Translations under genes and position numbers: made by a program
Notes under the pieces: generated by a model
The model's database searches: none
Told to the model about the DNA's origin: nothing
What the model saw: the letters and a program-made list of their open reading frames with translations, nothing else
Part shown: in pieces, positions 29,733 to 37,308 of the stretch
How the letters are laid out: each line of letters starts with the position of its first letter
Position numbering within the stretch: position 1 is the first letter of the stretch
Assembly: GCA_945862265.1 (NCBI GenBank)
Contig: CAMAXP010000022.1
Span: forward strand, 1 to 64,000
Direction of reading: 5' to 3'
Source of the DNA: Bordetella parapertussis
GTDB taxonomy: Bacteria; Pseudomonadota; Gammaproteobacteria; Burkholderiales; SG8-39
DNA: 64,000 nt

Positions 29733-29910
29733 AGTGCCGTCTGCTCGAATTCCGCGCGGAGATTCATGATGTACGCCAACCGGTTCATCCTAATCAATGT
29801 ATCTGGGCAGCGCAATGTAATATCGGCGCGATTCGGCGCAAAACAAGGCCTGATTTGCATTCTGCGGAAGAGGGTATTCGGTCGCTCCGGCGGGGTTGTG
29901 AAGTTCAGGC

Positions 29911-30171
29911 ATGGCCCGGGCACCTGCCCGGATACACGCAACCAACGCAAAGGAAGCACCGACCAGGGCAACAGGCACCGTTAAGTGGTTCAACGACGCT
30001 AAAGGCTACGGTTTCATCACCCCGGACGATGGCAGCGAGGACCTCTTCACGCACTTCTCGGCAATCAACATGCAAGGCTTCAAGACGTTCAAGGAAGGTC
30101 AGAAAGTGTCCTTCGACGTGGTGCAGGGACCGAAGGGCAAGCAGGCGTCAAACAACCAAAAAGCCGGTTAG
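29911..30171 (+). CDS. Cold-shock domain protein with an uncertain start
   Basis: A CspA-type protein. The RNA-binding motifs [15 protein letters not shown] (RNP1) and DLFTHFSAI (RNP2) are intact. Family members usually begin [10 protein letters not shown], but here the codon before GCA-ACA-GGC is AGG (29971-29973) instead of ATG, one base different, and the Shine-Dalgarno-like AAAGGA at 29949-29954 is spaced for that codon. The only in-frame ATG upstream is 29911, which gives 86 residues with a 19-residue basic extension and a weak ribosome site. The coordinates follow that ATG. A sequencing error or a real start loss is possible. A terminator follows the gene. Confidence 0.75.
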   Translation: MARAPARIHATNAKEAPTRATGTVKWFNDAKGYGFITPDDGSEDLFTHFSAINMQGFKTFKEGQKVSFDVVQGPKGKQASNNQKAG

Positions 30172-30190
30172 ACCCCCCATTCCAATGAAA

Positions 30191-30215
30191 AAGCCGCCCG
30201 AGGGCGGCTTTTTTT
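30191..30215. terminator. Bidirectional intrinsic terminator
   Basis: A 9-bp complementary pair (30191-30199 with 30202-30210) has T-runs on the plus strand (30209-30215) and a matching A-run before it (30188-30192). It lies between the convergent cold-shock gene and the 458-residue gene and can end transcription in both directions. Confidence 0.85.
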
Positions 30216-30239
30216 GTCCTGCTTTCGACCCGTGCCGGG

Positions 30240-31616
30240 TTACTTGCTGCCCCACGGCTTGATCGCGGCCTTCAACTGCTTGTAGCCGTCGAGGTACTTC
30301 GGGCGCTTGCCGCCGTAGACCTTGTCGAAGATTGCGAGCTGGTCGTCGAGCCACTTGGCGAGTTCGGCGTTGCCGGGGTTCGCCGCCTTGTAGGCTTCGT
30401 TGACCAGCACGAAGTGGATGCGCGGGTCGTAGGGCTGCTTGGTGCCGCCCTCAGTCTCATCGCCCGCCAGGAGGCGCAGCAGCATCGCGTCGGCCGAGCC
30501 GAGCGTCTGTTCGTAGATCGGCTCGCCCACCACGCGGTACATGACGCTGGTCATGTCCTTGCCGTTCTTCATGGTGAAGCCCATGTCGGACCAGACCTTG
30601 TTCATGTCCGTGCCGGGCTTCACCTTGTCGAGGACCATCTGGCCCCAGGCGCGCAGCACGTCGGGCGCGTCGGCCATCAGATCCGTCAGGCGGTCGCCGT
30701 CGAGGTCAGTCGCGTACACGATCGCGCCCTTCTGCTGGATCATGTCGTGCAGCAGCAGGCCGAAGTTGGTGTCGGAGATGTGTTCGTAGATCTCCCCGCC
30801 CCAGTTCTCCATGCCGGCCTTGAAGTCCTTCGGGAGCAGCGCGACGATCGCGTCGACTTTCTCCTTCTGTTCCTCGTAGGCGTCGACCGAGTACTTGCGC
30901 TTGAGCTCGAACTTGGTGCCTTTCAGCATCCAGCGCACGATGCCGGCGTTGACGGTGTCTTCCTGCGCCTGCGTGGGCTTGGTCGCAACGCGGCCGATCT
31001 GCTTGGTCTCGTGGACCATCTTCAGGAACAGGCGCACCGCGTAGCACATACGGATGCCCGGGGTGTTCATTTCGGAGTGGATCACGCCGGTGGCGGGGTC
31101 GACACCGAACTTCTTCTTGTCCTGCGAGTAGGGCAGGCCGGGCATGAAGCGGATGCTGGTGATCGTGCCGTACGGGCGCACGTTGCAATAGACGCCCGCG
31201 GCGGTGCGCAGCGGCGCGTTGGCCGACTTGCCTGCGACGACGACCTTCTTGCCGCCTTCGTTGACCATGAAGTCGCCGGCGGTGGACCACTTGAGCGAGG
31301 TGTAGTCGAGCTTGCCGAACCAGTCGAGCGATACGAGCTTCGTGTCGTGGCGGAACTGCGCCATCATCGGGACGCCAAGGAAGGGCAGGCCGAGAACGTC
31401 CAGCGCCATCAGCGTGCCGTTCAGCGCGAACATGTCCGTGAAGGCGTGGGCGACGGGTTTCACGCCGCCGGCGGGGTTGCCGCCTTCCCAGATGATCGCG
31501 TCGGTGTGGCCGCGCGGCTGGGCCTTGGAGCGGGTGTAGATGCCGTCGAGCATCTTGAACAGGTCGCCGTTCTGCTCTTCCTGGGCGATCTTCAGCAAGT
31601 CGAGTGTGGTGGTCAT
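30240..31616 (-). CDS. Unrecognised 458-residue cytoplasmic protein
   Basis: I do not recognise this protein. It has no signal peptide and no clear membrane segment. It is fairly hydrophilic and Lys/Asp/Met-rich, and codon use matches its neighbours. Visible stretches are IIWEGGNPAGGVKPVAHAFT (about 41-60), NVRPYGTITSIRFMPGLPYS, HSEMNTPGIRMCYAVRLFLK, YATDLDGDRLTDLMADAPDV and VYGGKRPKYLDGYKQLK near the end. The DLDGDRLTD segment resembles a metal- or calcium-binding loop, but this is weak. It is a single-gene unit with its own strong-looking promoter (TATAAT at 31661-31666) and a terminator after it, which suggests substantial expression. A metabolic enzyme is the most likely class. Confidence 0.8.
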   Translation of the reverse strand: MTTTLDLLKIAQEEQNGDLFKMLDGIYTRSKAQPRGHTDAIIWEGGNPAGGVKPVAHAFTDMFALNGTLMALDVLGLPFLGVPMMAQFRHDTKLVSLDWFGKLDYTSLKWSTAGDFMVNEGGKKVVVAGKSANAPLRTAAGVYCNVRPYGTITSIRFMPGLPYSQDKKKFGVDPATGVIHSEMNTPGIRMCYAVRLFLKMVHETKQIGRVATKPTQAQEDTVNAGIVRWMLKGTKFELKRKYSVDAYEEQKEKVDAIVALLPKDFKAGMENWGGEIYEHISDTNFGLLLHDMIQQKGAIVYATDLDGDRLTDLMADAPDVLRAWGQMVLDKVKPGTDMNKVWSDMGFTMKNGKDMTSVMYRVVGEPIYEQTLGSADAMLLRLLAGDETEGGTKQPYDPRIHFVLVNEAYKAANPGNAELAKWLDDQLAIFDKVYGGKRPKYLDGYKQLKAAIKPWGSK

Positions 31617-31660
31617 GGGGCGGGAACCTCGGGTACGGTAGGAGGGGAGGGAAAAGATAT

Positions 31661-31666
31661 ATTATA
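31661..31666 (-). promoter_or_regulatory. Probable -10 box for the 458-residue gene
   Basis: On the minus strand the segment reads TTATATAATATATC, containing a consensus TATAAT, in an otherwise GC-rich region. It lies about 45 bases upstream of the ATG at 31616, with a GAGG ribosome site near 31626. A clear -35 box is not seen. It falls just beyond the hupE-like stop at 31690, showing that this gene is independently transcribed. Confidence 0.55.
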
Positions 31667-31689
31667 TAAGAGTTCGCAGCGGGGCCGAC

Positions 31690-32817
31690 TTACACCGGCA
31701 TGAGCTTCAGGACGAATATCCGCTCGGCCATCCATACGGCTGCCACCAGGGCGATCAACACCGATCCGCCCAAGAAAATCATACGCCGGTAGGCCCAGCT
31801 CCGGCGCAGCCCGTAGGCCAGCGGCAGGAAAAGGGCGACGATGGCCAGTTGCCCGGCCTCCACGCCCAGGTTGAAACCCACCAGGGCCAGCACCAGTGCG
31901 TCACGGGGCAGGCCGAGGTCGGCCAGGACGCTCGCGAACCCGAATCCGTGGATCAGGCCGAACCCGAAGGCCACCGCCCAGCGCCGGCCGGCGACGACGG
32001 GCCAGAGGTTGTTCAGCGCGGCGAGCACGACGGATAGCGCAATGGTGGATTCGACCAACCGGGACGGCAGGGCAATGACCGAGAGCGCCGCCAGGCTGAG
32101 GGTGATCGAATGGGCCAGCGTGAATGCGGTCACGATCCGAAGCACGTCCCAGAACACCGGCGCGAAGCGGTCCGCCGGCTCCCAGCCGCGCTTGCCGAGG
32201 AAGAATACCGCCGGCAGCAGCAGGCAGACCAGGAACAGGATGTGGTCGAACCCGATCAGGATGTGCCAGATGCCTTCGCGGCCGTAGTCGAGGAACTGCC
32301 CCAGCCGCGAGGCGGCCGCCAGCGAGAACTTCTGCTTCGGCCGCTCCGGGCCGAGGATTGCTGTCAGGGTGCCTGTGCCGTGCTGGATGCGCAGCAGCCC
32401 GCGATGCGAGGGGTCGAGGTCGAAGAAGAGGTTGTAGTCGACCTCGATCTCGCGGGGGGAAGTGTTCCCATCGCAGTCGACCGAAAAGCGCATGACTTCG
32501 TAGGCGCCGTCGCTGTGTTCGTCGACCAGGTGTTCGGTCGGCGCTAGCCGGCATCGCAGGCCGTCGGCCGAGAGCGACAGCCGCGCCAAGGCATAAGCCG
32601 AGATTTCCGCGTGCTTTGCGCGCAATTCGCCCCAGGTGATCTCGCCGTTCCCGTCGGCGTCCAGGCCGATCGCGAAGTCGAGGTCGCGCAAGGCGATGTC
32701 CCATTGCCCGTGCAACCTGCCCCCCTCCGACATTACGGCCAGGTAGCTGTCGCTCGGCTTGTGCGCATGGGCGAACTGGGCGGCCAAAGCGAGAAGGAGT
32801 GCGACCAGGATCCTCAT
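31690..32817 (-). CDS. HupE/UreJ-like membrane protein with an EF-hand-like loop
   Basis: A 375-residue protein with a Sec signal (MRILVALLLALAAQFAHAH). Residues 20-170 form an extracytoplasmic domain that contains DADGNGEITWGE (about 53-64), a good match to a 12-residue EF-hand calcium loop. The C-terminal half has about seven membrane segments with GFDHILFLVCLLLPAVFF, TAFTLAHSITLSLA and FGFGLIHGFGFASVL, the histidine-containing helices of the HupE/UreJ_2 family. Relatives are linked to nickel or cobalt transport, but no hydrogenase or urease genes are here. It overlaps the TPR gene by 4 bases, so the two products probably act together. Confidence 0.82.
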   Translation of the reverse strand: MRILVALLLALAAQFAHAHKPSDSYLAVMSEGGRLHGQWDIALRDLDFAIGLDADGNGEITWGELRAKHAEISAYALARLSLSADGLRCRLAPTEHLVDEHSDGAYEVMRFSVDCDGNTSPREIEVDYNLFFDLDPSHRGLLRIQHGTGTLTAILGPERPKQKFSLAAASRLGQFLDYGREGIWHILIGFDHILFLVCLLLPAVFFLGKRGWEPADRFAPVFWDVLRIVTAFTLAHSITLSLAALSVIALPSRLVESTIALSVVLAALNNLWPVVAGRRWAVAFGFGLIHGFGFASVLADLGLPRDALVLALVGFNLGVEAGQLAIVALFLPLAYGLRRSWAYRRMIFLGGSVLIALVAAVWMAERIFVLKLMPV

Positions 32818-33998
32818 TTCGGCAGGGCCCTGGCTTTGTCCGCGAGCCGGCGCATGGGGGCGTCCTCGAACCCGGACTGCTCCAGCCAGTCGAGCGCAGG
32901 TTGGGCCCCCGCGCGATCTCCTGCAGCGAGGGCCGCTTCGAGAAGGATCGCGACGTCCCGCGGTTCACGCTGGGATTTCCAGTTCTCCGTGGCCAGTTTG
33001 AGCGCGCCGGCCGCATCCTTCTTGAGGTGCAACCGGAAGCGGGCTTCTTCCTGCAGGTGCAACGGCTCGCCCCGCATCCCTGCCTCGGAAAAGCGGTCAT
33101 CGAGGGCCTGGATGCGCTGGGCGGCGGACGGCCGGTTCAGTGCCTTTTCTGCGTAGGCGAGGCGCAGCAGCAGCGTATCGGAGCGGGCCCAGTCCTTCAG
33201 GAGCACGGCGACCTCCCCGGAGCGGTTCTCGTCGAGCAGGAAGTCCGAGTAGGCCGCCAGCAGGAAGTTATCCGTCACGCCGAGTGCGAGGGCATCACGA
33301 AAGTGTTTTTCGGCGACCTGTGGTTGCCCGAGCCTGCGGGCCATCTCCGCGAGGCGGGTCAGGTTCCATAGCCGCGACTCCGGTGTGGCGTCCGGCCTTC
33401 GCTGAAGTGTGGTGATGAGCCGATCGTAGGCCGCGCGGGTCTTGCCGGTGGTGGCGTCGACATAGGCGAGGCAGCCGGTCGAAAAGAGGTCGCTCGCATG
33501 CGCAGCCATGGCCGTGCATTCCCCCCTGGCCTCGGAGTAGCGGGCCTGCACCATGAAAATCGCAGCCCGCCATGAGTGCGCCTCGACGTTTGCCGGATCT
33601 GCCGCAAGCGCTGCGGCGAGGTCCTCAAGGGCGCCGGAAAAATCGTGCTTGTACTGCCGCAGCAGCGCCCGGATCACGCGCAGGCGCGGTGGAACCGAAG
33701 TGCCCGCCCAGGGGCGCAGCGCAGCTTCGGCATAGCCGACGTATCGGGGGTCGCCCTCCGCCATGGCGAGGTCGAAATAGCGCCGCGCGAGCGCTTCTCC
33801 AGTGGCAGGATCGTCCGGGCGCGCCGCTGCCGCTGCCCTCAGCGTGCGGAGTTCACGCGCGACCGGGTCTCCCGGCTTGAGCGGAAGCCGTTCCAGGACC
33901 TGGTCGCCGGTGGCCGGGACGAAGGGCGCGGCGAGGGCCGTGCCCAGAGCAAGGCAAAGGAGGCCGGCGCAGGCCGGGCGAAGGAGGTGCAGGGGCAT
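32814..33998 (-). CDS. Exported TPR-repeat protein
   Basis: A 394-residue protein with a signal peptide (MPLHLLRPACAGLLCLALG, cleavage near ALA). It is built of tetratricopeptide-like repeats, for example DFSGALEDLAAALAADPANV (about 116-135) and QPQVAEKHFRDALALGVTDN (about 225-244). It overlaps the hupE-like gene (ATGA), and this pair recurs as far as I recall in other proteobacteria. A scaffold role in the periplasm for the HupE-like protein is an inference. Confidence 0.8.
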   Translation of the reverse strand: MPLHLLRPACAGLLCLALGTALAAPFVPATGDQVLERLPLKPGDPVARELRTLRAAAAARPDDPATGEALARRYFDLAMAEGDPRYVGYAEAALRPWAGTSVPPRLRVIRALLRQYKHDFSGALEDLAAALAADPANVEAHSWRAAIFMVQARYSEARGECTAMAAHASDLFSTGCLAYVDATTGKTRAAYDRLITTLQRRPDATPESRLWNLTRLAEMARRLGQPQVAEKHFRDALALGVTDNFLLAAYSDFLLDENRSGEVAVLLKDWARSDTLLLRLAYAEKALNRPSAAQRIQALDDRFSEAGMRGEPLHLQEEARFRLHLKKDAAGALKLATENWKSQREPRDVAILLEAALAAGDRAGAQPALDWLEQSGFEDAPMRRLADKARALPK

Positions 33999-34032
33999 GA
34001 AACCGGACAGTCAAAACAACAGGTTATCACTA

Positions 34033-34062
34033 TTGTGGAATCCAATCCCTCTGTCGTAGAAT
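34033..34062 (+). promoter_or_regulatory. Probable sigma-70 promoter of the first lysine-rich peptide gene
   Basis: TTGTGG at 34033-34038 and TAGAAT at 34057-34062 are separated by 18 bases, a good match to the consensus. The start codon lies about 140 bases further on, leaving a long leader with GC-rich inverted repeats such as GGCCGGCGTACCGGCC (34111 region). A long structured leader before a 54-codon gene is unusual and may regulate it. Confidence 0.5.
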
Positions 34063-34208
34063 GCTCGGGTGGGATTGCCCACAGGGAGGGCAAGACGGGA
34101 CAGAGGCCGGCGTACCGGCCCAGAGCAAGCCGACCGGCCGCTATTCGGGCCCGGGAGGCAGATCAGACTCGTTGCGCCACGCCCACATAAACCAACGAGG
34201 AGATCGCA

Positions 34209-34373
34209 ATGACCAAGTTCCTGTCGTTCGTCATCGCCGCCATGTTCGCCGCCGTGAGCTTCAGCGCCCTGGCAGCCGACGACAAGAAGGGCGAAGTGAA
34301 GTCGAAGGACGGCAAAGCCGTCACGACGAAGGATGGCAAGAAAGTCGAGACCAAAGAAGAAAAGAAGAAGTAA
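34209..34373 (+). CDS. 54-residue exported lysine-rich peptide, paralogue 1
   Basis: A small secreted protein. The first 22 residues are a signal peptide (MTKFLSFVIAAMFAAVSFSA, then LA). The mature part is about 32 residues, nearly all Lys, Asp, Glu, Gly, Thr and Val, with DDKKGEVKSKDGKAV and ending KEEKKK. The start ATG has AGGAG 9-13 bases upstream. A closely similar gene follows at 34576. Base composition is more A-rich than surrounding genes because of the lysine codons. No known family comes to mind. A charged, intrinsically disordered periplasmic peptide is what the sequence shows; function unknown. Confidence 0.75.
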   Translation: MTKFLSFVIAAMFAAVSFSALAADDKKGEVKSKDGKAVTTKDGKKVETKEEKKK

Positions 34374-34575
34374 TTTTCACCTGCTGCGCCCTGACCGGGC
34401 GTGGCGGGCGCACGAAAATAGTGTAAGATGCTGTTATAAATAATAAAAATGCGTACCTGGGATGAAAGTCTGCGTCTGACGCTTGGCTGTCAACCGAGGG
34501 GAGTGAAGCGCGTTATCTGGACTCGGCCGGTTCGCTTGCCGATTTAAACCAACAACCCTGCTTAAGGATTTCAAA

Positions 34576-34734
34576 ATGCAAAAGCTGCTGTCGATCGTTA
34601 TCGCTGCCATGTTCGCCTCGGTCTCCTTCACCGCTATCGCCGCCTCGCACGCCGGCGCGCAGAAGGACGACAAGAAAATGGAAAAGAAGGCTGACGCCAA
34701 GAAAGACGACAAGAAAGAAGAAAAGAAGAAGTAA
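34576..34734 (+). CDS. 52-residue exported lysine-rich peptide, paralogue 2
   Basis: This gene has the same architecture as the one at 34209. MQKLLSIVIAAMFASVSFTA is a signal peptide with strong similarity to the first copy (shared IAAMFA-VSF core), then a mature tail of repeating KKDDKKEEKKK type. The start has AAGGA about 9 bases upstream. A TATAAAT (34434-34440) about 140 bases ahead of the start may belong to its own promoter, so the leader is again long. An intrinsic terminator follows directly. The duplication with conserved signal and diverged charged tail suggests both are expressed and selected. Confidence 0.75.
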   Translation: MQKLLSIVIAAMFASVSFTAIAASHAGAQKDDKKMEKKADAKKDDKKEEKKK

Positions 34735-34752
34735 GCTTTCTTCTCTTTCTGG

Positions 34753-34786
34753 AAAAGGCAGGGTAAGTTCTCCCTGCCTTTTTTAT
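34753..34786 (+). terminator. Intrinsic terminator of the second lysine-rich peptide gene
   Basis: A stem of GGCAGGG (34757-34763) with CCCTGCC (34772-34778), extended by flanking A/T pairs, is followed by six T. It lies 20 bases after the stop at 34734 and before the DUF192 gene. Confidence 0.9.
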
Positions 34787-34802
34787 TTGGAGCGCCGCTT
34801 AC

Positions 34803-35240
34803 ATGCGCATCGCCAGACTCTTCGCCCTCCTCCTTCTGTGCCCGGTCCTTGCAGTTGCCCAGCAGCTCCCGCGGACCGAATTGACGGCAGGCGTCCACCT
34901 GATCCGTGCCGAGGTCGCCGACAACTTCGTCACCCGCATGCAGGGGCTCATGCACCGGACGTCCATGGGCGCGAATGAAGGCATGCTGTTCATCTTCGAC
35001 GAGCCCGGCATCCAGTGCATGTGGATGAAGAACACGCTGATCCCGCTGTCGGTGGCCTATATCGCGGACGACGGGTCGATCGTCAACATCGAAGACATGA
35101 AGCCCCAGACCGAGGATTCGCACTGCACGAAAAAGCCCGTGCGCTTCGCGCTCGAAATGAATCAGGGCTGGTTCGCGTCCAAGGGCCTGCGCCCGGGCGC
35201 AAAATTACGCGGGCTGGAGAAGTACAAGCCCCGCCAGTGA
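34803..35240 (+). CDS. Exported DUF192 family protein
   Basis: A 145-residue protein with a signal peptide (MRIARLFALLLLCPVLAVAQ). The DUF192 core is clear: VEVADNFVTRMQGLMHR-type segment (AEVADNFVTRMQGLMHRTSM), GMLFIFDEPGIQCMWMKNTL, PLSVAYIADDGSI and ALEMNQGWFASKGLRPG. The family is widespread and of unknown biochemical role. It starts shortly after the preceding terminator and is convergent with a decayed transporter gene. Confidence 0.9.
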   Translation: MRIARLFALLLLCPVLAVAQQLPRTELTAGVHLIRAEVADNFVTRMQGLMHRTSMGANEGMLFIFDEPGIQCMWMKNTLIPLSVAYIADDGSIVNIEDMKPQTEDSHCTKKPVRFALEMNQGWFASKGLRPGAKLRGLEKYKPRQ

Positions 35241-35257
35241 CCCCCGCACCGCCCGGC

Positions 35258-35946
35258 TCAGTGCCCGTGGCGGTGGTGGATGTCCGGGAAGTGCGGGTGG
35301 CTGTGCACCACCGGACTATGTAGGTGCGGATGCGTGTGAGGTTCCCTGGCGTCCCATTCGAACTCATGCTCATGCTGATGGTGCTCGTCGTGTGAGTGCC
35401 GGTGGGTGTGGTGCAGCCATACCCCGCCCGACGAATGGCGCCGTCGAGAAATACGCCCCGGTGCGTGCCGTGCCGAGGTCACGCAGTGAAACGACAAACA
35501 GCACGAGGCTCAACCCATAGCCTGCGAACCCGACGCCCATTGTCGCGAGCGATGCGGCTGCCCCAGGCAGGGCCGCCCCCGTTGCGGCGGCCATCGCCAG
35601 GTTTGACGCGCCCGCAACGCAACCCTTGATTGCGGCGATGGAGAGTGCATCGCCCGAGGAGACTTTTCGGGTCAGGTTGTTGTCGATTGCCCATGCAATG
35701 CATGCCGCGGCCACGAGGAGCGTCGCAGCGTCGATGCGCCCGAACGCAGCGGGATCAAACTGCGAGCAGTACGCCGCCCGCGAGCAGCCAGGCGCCGAGC
35801 CCGATCCCGCTGCCTGTGTAGAGCAGCCCGGCCAGCGCAAACGGGCTCATGTCGACCCCCAGCGCCTTGGCTGCCGGCGTGCTCGCCCCGAACAACGCTG
35901 CCGCGGCCAGCGCACCGGCAATCGGCCAACGGCCGTCCCGGCTCAT
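35258..35946 (-). pseudogene. Decayed DMT (EamA) family transporter with His-rich tail
   Basis: Three frames carry parts of one protein. The N-terminus (MSRDGRWPIAGALAAAALFG, 35755-35946), the middle (DAATLLVAAACIAWAIDNNL to TARTGAYFSTAPFVG, about 35430-35790) and the C-terminal tail (GVWLHHTHRHSHDEHHQHEH to HHRHGH, 35258-35440) belong together in intact EamA transporters. About 70 residues are missing between GAWLLA and GGVLLA, with a frame change just after. Roughly 20-25 residues are missing between APFVG and GVWLHH, with another frame change. The product cannot be functional. The His-rich tail suggests the original bound metal ions. Confidence 0.85.
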
Positions 35947-35961
35947 CGCGCGGGTACCGCC

Positions 35962-36453
35962 TCAGCGGCCGAAGAAGAGCGCCGCATGGCCGCCAGCCGC
36001 CATGAAGAAGAGCAGCGGAAACGACAGTGCGAGGTTGGCGCGGGACACCACGAATGCGAGCCGGCGCGCACGGGCCTTTTCCTCGTCCGACGCCGGCACC
36101 AGTCCGAGCGCTTTCTTCTGGCTGGGCCAGATCAGGAACCAGACGTTGAAGAGCATCACCGTCCCGAGCCATGCGCCGATTCCGATCGGCAGGTGCGCCG
36201 GTTGCAGCGTGAATGCCGCGACGAAATTGCGGCCCAGCAATGCTGCGCCTGTGATCCAGGTGAGCACAGCCGCCCAGCGGAACCAGAAGAGGGCGCGCGG
36301 GGCCACGTGCTTCGAGATGCCCGCGGCGGTGCCGTCGGCCTGGGCGTCCTTGAGGGCCTGCGCCTGTACGCAGTTGAAGTAATACAGCAGGCCGACCCAC
36401 AGGATGCCGGTCATCAGGTGCAGCCAGCGCGAAAGGGCGGGGACGTAGTCCAT
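35962..36453 (-). CDS. PuuD-like (DUF989) four-helix membrane protein
   Basis: A 163-residue membrane protein with four hydrophobic segments. WLHLMTGILWVGLLYYFNCV with conserved His, ALFWFRWAAVLTWITGAALL and GAWLGTVMLFNVWFLIWPSQ resemble the membrane domain of urate hydroxylase PuuD, but the cytochrome c domain of PuuD is absent. Such stand-alone proteins are common in betaproteobacteria, function unknown. The conserved histidines could bind haem. It starts one base after a 32-codon gene, with overlapping signals, so the two are coupled. Confidence 0.8.
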   Translation of the reverse strand: MDYVPALSRWLHLMTGILWVGLLYYFNCVQAQALKDAQADGTAAGISKHVAPRALFWFRWAAVLTWITGAALLGRNFVAAFTLQPAHLPIGIGAWLGTVMLFNVWFLIWPSQKKALGLVPASDEEKARARRLAFVVSRANLALSFPLLFFMAAGGHAALFFGR

Positions 36454-36454
36454 C

Positions 36455-36553
36455 TCAGCCTCCCAGCGCCATGCGCGCGATGAAGTACAGAGTAATCGTG
36501 ATCAGGACGCCGCAGATCGCGGTCCCGGTAAGCGAGTCGAGCGGGTTCTTCAT
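36455..36553 (-). CDS. 32-residue single-pass membrane peptide
   Basis: On the minus strand an ATG at 36553 opens a 32-codon frame: MKNPLDSLTGTAICGVLITI followed by TLYFIARMALGG and TGA. One hydrophobic helix fills residues 12-30. A strong Shine-Dalgarno AAGGAG sits 7 bases ahead, and the stop lies one base before the PuuD-like start. Position, ribosome site and hydrophobicity support translation. It follows the sodB terminator, so it needs its own promoter or read-through. It may be a small subunit of the PuuD-like protein; this is an inference. Confidence 0.65.
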   Translation of the reverse strand: MKNPLDSLTGTAICGVLITITLYFIARMALGG

Positions 36554-36570
36554 GGTGCGCTCCTTGAAAC

Positions 36571-36594
36571 AAAAACCCCCGCAAAGTGCGGGGG
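36571..36594 (-). terminator. Intrinsic terminator of sodB
   Basis: An 8-bp stem (36576-36583 with 36587-36594) with a 3-base loop is followed on the minus strand by five T (the A-run 36571-36575). It lies 30 bases past the sodB stop. Confidence 0.85.
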
Positions 36595-36622
36595 TAGGGG
36601 TTGCTGCAGGCTGCCGGACCGC

Positions 36623-37204
36623 TCAGCCGAAATTTTTGGCTGCGAAGTCCCAGTTCACCAGGCTGGCGAGGTAGGTTTCGACGAACTTGGGGCGCGCATT
36701 GCGGAAGTCGATGTAGTAAGCGTGCTCCCAGACGTCGATCGTCAGCAGCGGCTTGTCCGCGCCGGTCAGAGGCGTGGCGGCGTTCGAGGTGTTCACGAGG
36801 TCGACCGAGCCGTCGGCCTTCTTGACCAGCCACGTCCAGCCGGAGCCGAAGTTGCCGACTGCGCTCTTGGTGAAGGCGTCCTTGAACGCGTCGTAGGAGC
36901 CGAACTTCTTGTCGATTGCCGCGGCGAGGGCGCCCGAGGGCGCGCCGCCACCGGCCGGCTTCATGCTGTTCCAGAAGAAGGTGTGGTTCCACACCTGCGC
37001 GGCGTTGTTGAAGATGCCCGCGGACGACTTCTTGATGATGTCCTCCAGGCTGGCGTTCTCGAACTCGCCGCCCTTGATCAGGTTGTTCAGGTTCGTGACG
37101 TAGGCCTGGTGGTGCTTGCCGTAGTGGAACTCGAACGTCTCCTTGGAGATGTGCGGGGCCAGGGCATCCATGGCGTAGGGCAGGGCGGGAAGCTTGTGTT
37201 CCAT
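36623..37204 (-). CDS. sodB: Iron superoxide dismutase
   Basis: A 193-residue cytoplasmic dismutase. Metal ligands are the His in [13 protein letters not shown], the His in [10 protein letters not shown] and Asp and His in [14 protein letters not shown]. The Gln in NNAAQVWNH is the position typical of Fe rather than Mn enzymes. Length matches E. coli SodB. It removes superoxide, relevant next to oxygen-sensitive flavin and Fe-S enzymes in the region. Single-gene unit with terminator. Confidence 0.96.
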   Translation of the reverse strand: MEHKLPALPYAMDALAPHISKETFEFHYGKHHQAYVTNLNNLIKGGEFENASLEDIIKKSSAGIFNNAAQVWNHTFFWNSMKPAGGGAPSGALAAAIDKKFGSYDAFKDAFTKSAVGNFGSGWTWLVKKADGSVDLVNTSNAATPLTGADKPLLTIDVWEHAYYIDFRNARPKFVETYLASLVNWDFAAKNFG

Positions 37205-37308
37205 TCGGGACCTCGGGAGTTTGGGTAACAGGTTGCGGGACAGGGGGAGATTCTAGGGGAACTGGGCGCGCGCTGACAACGCGTTCGGCAATTGAACCGC
37301 AGGGGCCT

